This document shows positions 28,182 through 36,517 of a stretch of DNA of 64,000 bases, piece after piece. Numbering within the stretch: the first letter of the stretch is position 1; each line of letters opens with the position of its first letter. Position numbers and translations under genes: made by a program. Source of the DNA: Thalassolituus hydrocarboniclasticus (lineage in GTDB: Bacteria; Pseudomonadota; Gammaproteobacteria; Pseudomonadales; Oceanobacteraceae); NCBI RefSeq assembly GCF_025345565.1, contig NZ_CP054475.1, positions 1,236,448-1,300,447 on the forward strand, in the 5' to 3' direction. The notes below the pieces were generated by a model. That model had not been told where the DNA came from. It ran no database searches and saw nothing but the letters and a program-made list of their open reading frames with translations.

Positions 28182-28961
28182 TTAATCCGCGGTGTTTTTT
28201 TCCTCCTCGCGCAGAGTAAGTACTTCATAACCTGTCGCCGTAACGGCGATGGTATGTTCCCATTGAGCTGACAATTTTTTGTCACGGGTGATCACCGTCC
28301 AGCCGTCTTTCATATGTTTTAAACGGTGGTCGCCCTGATTGATCATCGGTTCGATGGTGAAGGTCATGCCTTCTTCCAGTTTCATGCCAGTGCCGGCTTT
28401 ACCGTAATGCAGGACCTGCGGTTCTTCGTGCATCTCGCGGCCAATGCCGTGACCGGTATAGTCACGTACTACGCTGAAACCCGCACGTTCGGCCACCTGC
28501 TGAACGGCCTGGCCAATATCACCGAGGCGGGCGCCGGGACGTACCTGACGGATACCGGCCCACATCGCCTGATAGGTGGTATCCACCAGACGCCGCGCCT
28601 GCGGGTTGATCTGGCCGACGCAGTACATCTTGCTGGAATCGGCGATAAAGCCGTTTTTTTCCAGGGTGATATCAAGATTAACAATATCGCCGTTACGCAG
28701 CAGCTGGCTGGCTTTGGGCATACCGTGGCAGACCACATGATTGACCGACGGATTCAGTACATAGGGAAAATCGTACTGTCCTTTACTGGCCGGGCGCGCC
28801 TGCAGATCGTTGACGATAAAGTCTTCCACCCGGTTATTAATATCCATGGTGCTGATACCGGCTTTGACGTAGTCATCCAGCATGGCAAACACCTGCGCCA
28901 GCAAGCGTCCGGATTCGCGCATCAGCGCCAGTTCTTCCGCAGTTTTGATTTTAACCAGCAT
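28182..28961 (-). CDS. map: Type I methionine aminopeptidase
   Basis: Removes the initiator methionine from new proteins; cytoplasmic dinuclear metal enzyme. 259 residues. Metal ligands are present: Asp in LDITLEKNGFIADSSK (two), His in TGHGIGREMHEEP, Glu in FTIEPMI and Glu in WEHTIAV. The start codon lies 11 bases inside the upstream ParD-like gene, so the two are coupled. The usual housekeeping map sits next to rpsB; this copy is elsewhere and may be a second paralogue. Confidence 0.92.
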   Translation of the reverse strand: MLVKIKTAEELALMRESGRLLAQVFAMLDDYVKAGISTMDINNRVEDFIVNDLQARPASKGQYDFPYVLNPSVNHVVCHGMPKASQLLRNGDIVNLDITLEKNGFIADSSKMYCVGQINPQARRLVDTTYQAMWAGIRQVRPGARLGDIGQAVQQVAERAGFSVVRDYTGHGIGREMHEEPQVLHYGKAGTGMKLEEGMTFTIEPMINQGDHRLKHMKDGWTVITRDKKLSAQWEHTIAVTATGYEVLTLREEEKNTAD

Positions 28962-29163
28962 GTTGCAGCAACTCCTTCAGTGGCAGTTCTTTGCAACTCA
29001 GCAGTTTGCGCGTCAGCTGCGGGTAAGTGAGGTCGGGATAGAATTCGGCCAGCATGCCGATTTTGATCCAGAACTCGGCCTGGGCATTAATAGAACGCGA
29101 CATCGACGCGCTGGCATCACGGATTTCTTCGTGCAGATCGTCAGAAATTTTAACAATACCCAT
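28951..29163 (-). CDS. ParD-like protein
   Basis: 70 residues starting MGIVKISDDLHEEIRDASASMSRSINAQAE, which resembles the ribbon-helix-helix-type ParD-like antitoxin family. No ParE toxin gene is next to it; its partner is the overlapping map gene. GGGAG lies upstream of the ATG. A perfect inverted repeat 30 bp upstream may be its operator. I infer that the protein represses this two-gene unit; a true toxin-antitoxin function is not shown. Confidence 0.75.
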   Translation of the reverse strand: MGIVKISDDLHEEIRDASASMSRSINAQAEFWIKIGMLAEFYPDLTYPQLTRKLLSCKELPLKELLQHAG

Positions 29164-29192
29164 AACAGGCTCCCGGTTGAATTACACGAAGT

Positions 29193-29209
29193 ATATACGT
29201 TTCGTATAT
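29193..29209. promoter_or_regulatory. Candidate operator upstream of the parD-like/map unit
   Basis: ATATACG-TTT-CGTATAT is a perfect 7+3+7 inverted repeat, 30-46 bp before the ParD-like start. Ribbon-helix-helix proteins commonly bind such short palindromes in their own promoters. The assignment is inferred from position. Confidence 0.5.
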
Positions 29210-29354
29210 TTCAGGCAGTGCCTTACAGCGGCGTATTTTTGCAACACTGTGTTTGTTTCTGTATTTGTCTTTGTATGAGCAGAAACACGCCGCGGCGACC
29301 TATACGGCAGAAAGCTTGCGAGCGGGAAAAGAGGAGGGCAGGACGCAGTAGTGC

Positions 29355-29388
29355 AAAGAAAACAGGCTGGCGCCGGGCGCCAGCCTGT
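29355..29388 (-). terminator. Intrinsic terminator of the ypjD-corC strand
   Basis: A 12-bp stem (ACAGGCTGGCGC/GCGCCAGCCTGT, loop of 3) followed on the minus strand by TTTTCTTT, right after the corC-like gene. Confidence 0.85.
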
Positions 29389-29393
29389 CGGTT

Positions 29394-30680
29394 TTAATCC
29401 GGCAGTCTGATTTTACGTTCGGTGGTGACCTTAGCCGCGCGGATGGTGTTGTCTTTAATCTGCAGAATCTCGATACGGTAGTCGCCAATGCGCAGGCAAA
29501 CCGGCGCGTCGGGAATATGTTCAAGAATTTCGACAATCAGACCACTGAAGGTTTTCGGGCCATCGGTTGGCAGATCCCATTTCAGCGCTTTGTTCACATC
29601 GCGCACGTAAGCGGCACCATCGACGATGTAGCTGCCGTCTTCCTGTGGATGCACGTCGGGCGAGGCGGCTGAGACCACGTCGGTGGTAAATTCGCCGACA
29701 ATTTCCTCAAGAATATCTTCCAGCGTACAGATGCCCTGCACATCGCCGTATTCATCGACGACCAGAGCAATACGGCGTTTGTTTTTCTGGAAGTTAAACA
29801 GCTGGGTATGCAGCGGAGTGCTTTCCGGAATGAAGTAAGGCTCGCGGCAGATTTTTTCCAGGTCTTCTTTGAGGAATTCACCGGAGGTTAAAAAGCGGCT
29901 GATATTACGTGTGTGCAGAATGCCGACCACATTATTGATATCACCACGGTAAACCGGCAAGCGGGTGTGCTGAGTGGTGCGCAGCTGTTGCAGCACGGTT
30001 TCCAGATCATCGTTGAGGTCGATGCCGACCAGCTCGGTGCGCGGCACCATGATGTCGTTTACCGTCATCTTCTCCAGATCAAGAATACTGATCAGCATAT
30101 GCTGGTGACGCTTGGGAATCATGGAGCCGGCTTCACGCACAATGGTGCGCAGCTCTTCGGTGCTGAGGTTATCCGGCGTGGTGTTGTTGACGTCCACCCG
30201 GACAAGGCGCAGCAAAGCGTTGGCAATGGTGTTTACAAACCAGACAAAAGGCTGCAGCAGCCACTGAATCGCCAGCAAGGCGCGCGAGGCCGGAAAGGCA
30301 ATTTTTTCCGGCGCGATGGCGGCCAGGGTTTTTGGCGTCAGCTCGGCAAAGATCAGCACCACCAGGGTAAACAGGATGGTGTTAACAAAGACGGCGAGAT
30401 CGGGGTTATCCGGCCACAGGCGTTGGCTGATGATGGTTGCCAGTGCGGCGGCGGCAAAGTTGACCAGGTTATTACCGGTAAGGATGGTACCAATCAGACG
30501 ATCGGGCTTTTCCAGCAGCTTGGTGGCACGCATCGCGCCTTTATGCTTGCTTTTGGCCATATGCCGTAACCGGTAACGGTTAAGCGACATCATGCCGGTT
30601 TCGGAACTAGAGAAAAATCCAGATAAGATGATTAACAGAACCAGTATGCCGAAGAGCACACTTAAGGGAACGTCACTCAA
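29394..30680 (-). CDS. HlyC/CorC family (CNNM-CBS) membrane protein
   Basis: 428 residues: N-terminal CNNM/DUF21 transmembrane domain (about 1-190, with LSGFFSSSETGMMSLNRYRLRHMA), a CBS pair (about 200-335, VPRTELVGIDL and YGDVQGICTLEDILEEIVGE), and the CorC_HlyC domain (about 345-425). E. coli YfjD, found next to ypjD and ffh, has the same layout. Proteins of this family are implicated in magnesium or cobalt efflux. Follows the ypjD gene on the minus strand. Confidence 0.9.
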   Translation of the reverse strand: MSDVPLSVLFGILVLLIILSGFFSSSETGMMSLNRYRLRHMAKSKHKGAMRATKLLEKPDRLIGTILTGNNLVNFAAAALATIISQRLWPDNPDLAVFVNTILFTLVVLIFAELTPKTLAAIAPEKIAFPASRALLAIQWLLQPFVWFVNTIANALLRLVRVDVNNTTPDNLSTEELRTIVREAGSMIPKRHQHMLISILDLEKMTVNDIMVPRTELVGIDLNDDLETVLQQLRTTQHTRLPVYRGDINNVVGILHTRNISRFLTSGEFLKEDLEKICREPYFIPESTPLHTQLFNFQKNKRRIALVVDEYGDVQGICTLEDILEEIVGEFTTDVVSAASPDVHPQEDGSYIVDGAAYVRDVNKALKWDLPTDGPKTFSGLIVEILEHIPDAPVCLRIGDYRIEILQIKDNTIRAAKVTTERKIRLPD

Positions 30681-30777
30681 GACGGGATCCTTTTAATATT
30701 AAGATCCCGCCATCATAGGGGCGGATGTTTGGCTGTCAACTGCACCAGCAGGCTTGTTGGCGCAGAAGGCGGCAGAA

Positions 30778-31575
30778 TCAGCGCTGCAGCACCATTTCCA
30801 GCACAAACTTGGTGCCGAAATACGACAGCACCAGAAAGCCGGTGCCTATCAGGGTCCAGCGGCTGGCAATCACCCCGCGCCAGCCAAAACGGTAGCGGCC
30901 AACCAGTAAAATGGCGAACACGATCCAGCCGAGGCTGGCGAACACCACTTTATGCAGCAGGTGCTGGGCTTTCAGGTCGAACACATAAGGCCAGCCGATG
31001 GCAAAGGCCGCGGTCAGCAGGATCATGCCCAGCCAGACCATCTCAAACAGCAGTAAATCCATGGTCTGCAGCGGCGGCAGGGCCTGCACCAGGCCACGGG
31101 TCTGGCGTTTTTTAAGTGCCAGATCCTGCAGATACAACAGCACCGACTGCACCGCAGCGATGGTAAAGACGGCATACGCCAGTACCGACAGCAGGATATG
31201 CCAGGCCAGGCCATAGCTCAGTTGCTCAAGGGACATTTGCTGGCCGGAAAGTGCCGCCAGCAGGAGAATGACGGCGGCCATCGGCAGCAGGCCGATAAAC
31301 AGGTTATCGACCGGTTTCTTCCAGCCGGAGAACAGCAGCAGCAGGGTGATAACCCAGCAGATCAGTGAGCCGACTTCGAACATGGCGAAGTTAATGTGCT
31401 CGCGTCCCAGCATCTCAATACCGATATAGCCCAGATGCAGCATCGCCGCGATCATAGTGCTCATCAGCACCGGCATGCGGTTGGCGGTTTTCTGTCCGCT
31501 GACGGTCTGCCACTGGCGCCATGCGGCAAACAGATAAAACCCGGCGGCGGGCAGCGCCAATACTAATCCTGACAT
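30778..31575 (-). CDS. ypjD: YpjD/CcsA-type cytochrome c assembly-like membrane protein
   Basis: 265 residues, eight or so membrane helices. The CcsA/CcmC-like core is visible (WHILLSVLAYAVFTIAAVQS, WLGMILLTAAFAIGWPYVF, HLLHKVVFASLGWIVFAILL) with conserved histidines that could bind haem, but the WWD signature is only loosely kept. The true role of YpjD is unsettled. Divergent from ffh, an arrangement also known in E. coli. Confidence 0.85.
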   Translation of the reverse strand: MSGLVLALPAAGFYLFAAWRQWQTVSGQKTANRMPVLMSTMIAAMLHLGYIGIEMLGREHINFAMFEVGSLICWVITLLLLFSGWKKPVDNLFIGLLPMAAVILLLAALSGQQMSLEQLSYGLAWHILLSVLAYAVFTIAAVQSVLLYLQDLALKKRQTRGLVQALPPLQTMDLLLFEMVWLGMILLTAAFAIGWPYVFDLKAQHLLHKVVFASLGWIVFAILLVGRYRFGWRGVIASRWTLIGTGFLVLSYFGTKFVLEMVLQR

Positions 31576-31758
31576 GAAAAATCCTCTTCAGAGGGCGGCA
31601 GTTTCGCACATGCCGCAAACGGGTAAAAGGGTGCGCTATCAACGCCGCTGGCAGAATCGCTCCGGGGCCCTGATGCTAAGGCGGCGGGCGGAGTTTGGGG
31701 CCAGCGCTTTGCCGGGGTATACTGCCGGCTGTTTTGTATCTGGGTACGAGTCATCGCG

Positions 31759-33177
31759 ATGTTTGAGAGCCTTACCGACCGCCTGGGGAATGCCCTTAAA
31801 AGCATTACCGGCCAGGCCAAGCTGACGGAAGAAAATATTAAAAGCACCGTGCGCGAAGTGCGTATGGCGCTGCTGGAAGCCGACGTAGCGCTGCCGGTGG
31901 TCAAAGCCTTTACCGAACAGGTAAAAGAGCGCGCCATCGGCACCGAGGTGCTTAAGAGTCTGAATCCGGGCCAGGTGTTCCTGAAAATTGTTCATGACGA
32001 ATTACAGAAGGTCATGGGCGATGCCAACGAAAAGCTGAATCTGTCGGTTCAGCCGCCAGCGATCGTGCTGATGGCAGGTCTGCAGGGTGCCGGTAAAACC
32101 ACCACCGTGGGCAAGCTGGCCAAATTTCTGGCTGAGCGCGAAAAGAAAAAGGTAATGGTGGTTTCGGCCGACGTTTACCGTCCGGCGGCGATCAAACAGC
32201 TGGAAACCCTGGCTAACGATGTCGGTGCCTTGTTCCACCCGTCGTCACCGGATCAGAAACCGCTGGATATTGCTCAGGGCGCTATCGATGCGGCCAAGCG
32301 TGCCCATGCCGATGTGCTGCTGGTGGATACCGCCGGTCGTCTCGCCGTTGACGAAGAGATGATGGCTGAAATCAAGGCGCTGCACGCCGGTATTAATCCG
32401 GTGGAGACCCTGTTCGTGGTAGACGCCATGACCGGTCAGGATGCTGCCAATACCGCCAAAGCCTTTAACGAAGCGCTGCCGTTAACCGGTGTGATTCTGA
32501 CCAAGGCAGACGGTGATGCACGTGGTGGTGCCGCGCTGTCGGTGCGTCATATTACCGGTAAGCCGATCAAGTTTATGGGTATGGGCGAGAAGACCGATGC
32601 GCTGGAGCCTTTCCATCCGGATCGTGTGGCCTCCCGTATTCTCGACCTGGGTGACATCCTCACCCTGGTGGAAGAAGCCGAACGTACCATCGATAAACAG
32701 AAAGCCGAAAAACTGGCGAAAAAGATCAAAACCGGTAAAGGCTTTGATTTAGAGGATTTCCTCGACCAGATTCAGCAGATGAAAAACATGGGCGGCCTGA
32801 CCTCCATGCTCGATAAATTACCGGGCATGGGCAATATGGGGCAGATGGCCAAGCAGACTGATGCGGCGGAGAAAAACTTCAAGCAAATGGAATCGATCAT
32901 CTATTCCATGACCCGTGAAGAGCGCCGTTTTCCGGACAAAATCAACGGCTCGCGTAAAAAGCGTATTGCCGCCGGTTCCGGCACCCAGATTCAGGACGTT
33001 AACCGCGTACTGAAGCAGCATTCACAAATGCAGAAAATGATGAAAAAAGTCACCGCCAAAGGCGGCATGCGCAAAATGATGCGTGCCATGGGCGGTATGG
33101 GTGGAGCAGGCGGACCTGGTGGCCCATTCGGTGGCGGCGGTGGCCCGTTCGGCGGTGGTATGCCGCCGATGCGCTGA
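31759..33177 (+). CDS. ffh: Signal recognition particle protein Ffh
   Basis: The GTPase of the SRP, which binds 4.5S RNA and brings signal sequences to FtsY and SecYEG. 472 residues: N-domain, G-domain with GLQGAGKTTTVGKLA, VSADVYRPAAIKQL, DTAGRLAVD and TKADGDARGGAALS, and a methionine-rich M-domain (DQIQQMKNMGGLTSML, INGSRKKRIAAGSG). A Gly/Pro/Met tail of about 30 residues (GGMGGAGGPGGPFGGGGGPF) extends past the M-domain. Confidence 0.97.
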   Translation: MFESLTDRLGNALKSITGQAKLTEENIKSTVREVRMALLEADVALPVVKAFTEQVKERAIGTEVLKSLNPGQVFLKIVHDELQKVMGDANEKLNLSVQPPAIVLMAGLQGAGKTTTVGKLAKFLAEREKKKVMVVSADVYRPAAIKQLETLANDVGALFHPSSPDQKPLDIAQGAIDAAKRAHADVLLVDTAGRLAVDEEMMAEIKALHAGINPVETLFVVDAMTGQDAANTAKAFNEALPLTGVILTKADGDARGGAALSVRHITGKPIKFMGMGEKTDALEPFHPDRVASRILDLGDILTLVEEAERTIDKQKAEKLAKKIKTGKGFDLEDFLDQIQQMKNMGGLTSMLDKLPGMGNMGQMAKQTDAAEKNFKQMESIIYSMTREERRFPDKINGSRKKRIAAGSGTQIQDVNRVLKQHSQMQKMMKKVTAKGGMRKMMRAMGGMGGAGGPGGPFGGGGGPFGGGMPPMR

Positions 33178-33198
33178 GTGCCGTCAGGTACTGACAGG

Positions 33199-33365
33199 CT
33201 CGCTACTACGCTCTGCATAGTAGCGTCTGCCGCCTGACAGGATATAAGACGACTGCTTCGGCAGTCGTTTTTTTGGGCTGGAAGGTGTGACTCGCTACTA
33301 CGCTCTGCGTAGTCGTGCCTGCCGCCTGAGAGGATACAAGACGGCTGTTTCGGCAGTCGTTTGGG
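33199..33365 (+). repeat. Duplicated ffh 3' region (92-bp period)
   Basis: Two tandem copies start at 33199 and 33291 (CTCGCTACTACGCTCTGC). Each holds one hairpin built on CTACTA/TAGTAG or CTACG/CGTAG and a second built on the terminator. The first terminator is intact; the second has a weakened stem and shorter T-run. Confidence 0.75.
33249..33274 (+). terminator. ffh intrinsic terminator
   Basis: ACGACTGC-TTCG-GCAGTCGT followed by seven T residues. A degenerate second copy lies at 33341-33362. Confidence 0.9.
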
Positions 33366-33429
33366 TTGGTGTTGGAAGGCGTTGTGTTCTGAGTTGTAGC
33401 CGCTGCGCGGGTTGGCTTTTTGGGCTGCG

Positions 33430-33645
33430 GCCCGGCCCTATGACCTCTTTGAGGGGTCTTACCCCTCACGCCGGTCGGGCAAACTCCCCGCTTCGCGCTG
33501 TGCAGGACTTAATCCGCTCTGAATAATTCTGCGATCTCGGTAACGCGAATAATGGGCCATCCATGGCCCTATTCGCTCGTCCGGCATCCATGCCGGGGCG
33601 TACCGGCGCAGTATTATTCAAACCGGTGTCCTGCAGGCGCATGAA
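33430..33645 (+). repeat. Dispersed three-hairpin repeat, copy 1
   Basis: Three hairpins in fixed order: H1 GAGGGG-TCTTA-CCCCTC (33451-33467), H2 GGGCCAT-CC-ATGGCCC (33554-33569), H3 CCGGCAT-CC-ATGCCGG (33581-33596). The shared box CGCTTCGCGCTGTGCAGG lies between H1 and H2, and the end box GTCCTGCAGGCGCAT lies at 33628-33642. Outer limits are approximate. No coding potential is convincing. Confidence 0.8.
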
Positions 33646-33910
33646 TTCAGCCGCAATGCCGGATATAAACCAAACGCTGAATTGTAGGGGCGGGCCATGC
33701 CCGCGATAGCGCTTGATTGAGCAGCTCGCGGGTGCATGAATTCAGCCGCAACGCCGGATATAAACCAAACACTGAGTTGTAGGAGCGGGCCATGCCCGCG
33801 ATAGCGCTCGATTAAGCAGATCGCAGGCGTATACATTCAGCCGCAACGCCGGATATAAACCAAACGCCGAATTGTGGGAGCGGATCTTATCCGCGACGGC
33901 ATCAGCCCCA
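33641..33910 (+). repeat. 95-bp tandem repeat array, about 2.8 units
   Basis: Units begin at 33641, 33736 and 33831 (ATGAATTCAG/ATACATTCAG), exactly 95 bp apart, the last incomplete. Units one and two differ at only about ten positions. Each unit carries one REP-like palindrome. Reading frames through the array are repeat artefacts. Confidence 0.88.
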
Positions 33911-33950
33911 CATTCACTCTGATATGTAGGGTGGGCGCTGCCCACCAAAT
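33683..33950 (+). repeat. Four REP-like palindromes
   Basis: At 33683-33710, 33778-33805, 33873-33900 and 33925-33950, each of the form TGTRGG-stem-loop, similar to the GTAGGAGCG-type REP sequences known from Pseudomonas. Stems vary with compensation: GCGGGC/GCCCGC (twice), GCGGAT/ATCCGC, GTGGGC/GCCCAC. Confidence 0.75.
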
Positions 33951-34357
33951 GGCCTGTAAAGAAAGCGCTACTCAGCAATGAGTGGCGGCTTTTTTATATG
34001 TGTCACGAAGCCTCGGATGTAAGGAAACGGCCGAACTATATAGCGTATATTTCCGTGTTATACGCAAACCAGGCACGTCGATCATTCGTGCTTGCTCATA
34101 TTGCCAGAGGCTAGTAACTTAAACGTCAAATAAATCAATAGCTTGCCCTCAGAGTGACAATAGGGGGTTACAAGCTGACTGGTTAATACAGCTGCGTTCT
34201 GAGCCTGAATTAACAGGCGTGCCGTTTTTCCGGAAGGAATTGTTGAGTTATGGACGATTTCTCCGCTGGGTAATGAGTTGCACGGGGTTTCTCGAAAGAG
34301 TCGCTCAAGATAAATGCGCGCGCACGCTAATACACTGTTAGATTTCAAGGAGGTTTC
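33951..34357. other. Non-coding stretch upstream of the RES gene
   Basis: No gene is supported here. A minus-strand frame at 34082-34393 has no ribosome site and overlaps the RES start. TAACAG (34211-34216) with CTGTTA (34335-34340) and GCGTGC (34217-34222) with GCACGC (34322-34327) could pair, spanning about 135 bp and ending in GTTAGAT (34337-34343), features reminiscent of an integron attC site. Confidence 0.4.
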
Positions 34358-35710
34358 GTGGGTATCGCCAAAAGAGCATGGGAAGAAGCACAAAAAAGAG
34401 GTTTTAGTGTAGATGATAATCTTTGTGTTTGCATTGATTGCTTTGAAGACTACGGAGTTAGAACTTTTATTGAAGAAAATGATACAGGAGAGCCTTGTGA
34501 TTTCTGTGAATCTAATGGCGAATTTTCATGTCGTTTAGAAGATGTTTTGGCTCATGTAATGATGTGCATAAAAACGGTATGGGGGCATCCCGATAATGAG
34601 GGATTACCTTATGAAACTAGAGAAGGGGGATGGCAGGGTGAAGTTTACGACTCTTGGGAAATGCTTGATTTCGTGGGGCTTGAAATAAATAGTGATTCAT
34701 TGCAAGAGTATATTTATGCATCGCTATTTAATGATGGATGGTGTAGACGCAACCCATACTCGTTATCAAAGGATAGAACTCTCTATTATGGCTGGGTTGC
34801 CTTTTCGGATTTTGTCAAAAATAAATCGAGATATGTGTTCTACAGAGCTAATAATTCTGATTATGATAGATCTCAGCATGACGAAATGAATCCTGTAGAT
34901 ATTCTCGATGCTTTGCAGGATATTCTGAACGAAATGGGGCTGATAAAAACATTAGATGTTGATGCCAATATATACAGAGTTAGGATTACAAAGACTACAG
35001 AAATTTTAAAAACTTCCAAAGAGCTAGGTTCTCCACCTGAGGAATTTGCAAGCATGGCAAATAGAATGAGTCCTGCTGGTATTTCAATGTTCTATGGGGC
35101 TTTTGATGTTGAAACAGCTATTAAAGAAACATATGAGCCCGATGATTATGTAAAAAAAGCAACGTGTGGTGTATTCCAATCTCTTCGGCCATTAATAGTA
35201 GTTGATTTTTCTGAAGGTATTTATATTCCAAGCTTGTTTGATGAACATAAGCTACGCATTCGTGACGACATGGTTTTCCTCGTCGATTTTTTAAAAGACT
35301 TCACTCGTCCTATAGAAAGAACGAATCGTGTACATGTTGACTATGTCCCGACGCAAGTCGTAACTGAGTTCATTCGCCATGTATTCAAAGATGTATCTGG
35401 AAAATCAATAGATGGAATTATTTATCCAAGTTCTAGAAGAGAAGAGGGTAAGGCCATTGTTGTATTTGCTGACTCAGAACAATGCATTGATGATGGAGAC
35501 GTTATCCTAGATAGATCTCTATTAGCGTTGAAAAGAACGTTCTCGCGGATTTTAACGAGAGCTAATATGTCAGGTGATCCTGATACTATAGTACATAAAG
35601 TGCAAACTAAAGACGGACACTGCACTTGGCCATTTAACTACTCTTTTGACGTCGGAAAGGTTAATTGTCCTCGCTGCGTAGAAATTCTTGAACGAGAAAA
35701 TAAGATCTAA
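34358..35710 (+). CDS. HEPN/RES N-terminal domain plus RES domain protein (toxin-like)
   Basis: 450 residues from a GTG with a strong AAGGAGG four bases upstream. A possible zinc ribbon (C25-x2-C28, C47-x2-C50) sits in an N-terminal domain (about 1-190) of the type found before RES domains. The RES domain (about 200-390) keeps R236 (NRMSPAG), Y246, E252/E257 and the IDGIIYPSS segment. RES toxins degrade NAD+. A C-terminal H...CPRC tail (about 415-450) looks like another metal site. No antitoxin gene is adjacent. The DNA is far richer in A+T than its neighbours, which points to transfer. Confidence 0.8.
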   Translation: MGIAKRAWEEAQKRGFSVDDNLCVCIDCFEDYGVRTFIEENDTGEPCDFCESNGEFSCRLEDVLAHVMMCIKTVWGHPDNEGLPYETREGGWQGEVYDSWEMLDFVGLEINSDSLQEYIYASLFNDGWCRRNPYSLSKDRTLYYGWVAFSDFVKNKSRYVFYRANNSDYDRSQHDEMNPVDILDALQDILNEMGLIKTLDVDANIYRVRITKTTEILKTSKELGSPPEEFASMANRMSPAGISMFYGAFDVETAIKETYEPDDYVKKATCGVFQSLRPLIVVDFSEGIYIPSLFDEHKLRIRDDMVFLVDFLKDFTRPIERTNRVHVDYVPTQVVTEFIRHVFKDVSGKSIDGIIYPSSRREEGKAIVVFADSEQCIDDGDVILDRSLLALKRTFSRILTRANMSGDPDTIVHKVQTKDGHCTWPFNYSFDVGKVNCPRCVEILERENKI

Positions 35711-35965
35711 TAATGTCAAGCACTGTGACGGCTTCTATGTTTCGGCTTCGCCTGCACTATAAAACCACGCATGTTGGCGGCGCTATATGACGATCGAAAA
35801 ATTCAAGGATCGTCGATATCAATAACGACCCTGAATCAGAACTTTCACCTTTGTCCCTCCGCCGCCATGATTGATTACCTGAGCAGCGTGAGTAGCCTGC
35901 GCTTTTAACCGCTGTTTTAACCAGAGCCTGATTCAGAGAGATAATACGATGACAGGAGTAATACG

Positions 35966-36388
35966 ATGATCTGGCTGCAACAGGAGATTCAGCTCAGTGC
36001 CAAAGCGCGCGGCTTTCACCTGATTACCGGCGAAATCCTGCGGCAGTTGCCACAGCTTAAGCAGATTCAGACCGGGCTCGCGCATATTTTTATTCAGCAT
36101 ACCTCGGCGTCGCTGACGGTGAATGAGAATGCTGATCCTACGGTACGCAGCGACTTTGAAGCGGTCTTTAACCGTCTGGTGCCGGAAGGCGAGCCTTATT
36201 ACCGCCATACGCTGGAAGGTGACGACGATCTGCCGGCGCATATTAAAGCCAGTCTGCTAGGGCCATCAGTCACTCTGCCGGTGACTGATGGCGCTTTTAA
36301 TTTAGGCACCTGGCAGGGCATTTATTTGTGTGAACACCGTGACCATGGTGGCCCGCGTCGCTTACTGGTGACTCTGCAGGGCGTCTGA
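35966..36388 (+). CDS. yjbQ: YjbQ family protein (UPF0047)
   Basis: 140 residues, the usual length, with the conserved histidines in FIQHTSASLTVNENADP and LCEHRDHGGPRRLLVTLQG. The E. coli homologue has weak thiamine-phosphate synthase activity; the true role is unsettled. AGGAG lies 8 bases before the ATG. Confidence 0.92.
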   Translation: MIWLQQEIQLSAKARGFHLITGEILRQLPQLKQIQTGLAHIFIQHTSASLTVNENADPTVRSDFEAVFNRLVPEGEPYYRHTLEGDDDLPAHIKASLLGPSVTLPVTDGAFNLGTWQGIYLCEHRDHGGPRRLLVTLQGV

Positions 36389-36517
36389 GCACTCCTTATT
36401 TGCTCAGGCGTCTGGGCAGGCAGCCGGTCAGTTATGCCTTCATAATTATTTGTTCTTAGGGATAGCGAGTGCTTCCTTTACAATGCCCGGCTTTCATCTG
36501 CTGGCAGGACTGCTCCC

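Noticed and set aside
34082..34393. A 103-codon minus-strand frame upstream of the RES gene.
   Set aside because: It overlaps the RES start, has no ribosome site and no protein-like features.
35789..35814. Inverted repeat GACGATC...GATCGTC after the RES gene.
   Set aside because: No T-run and no gene end close by; it could be a weak structure, but nothing supports a role.
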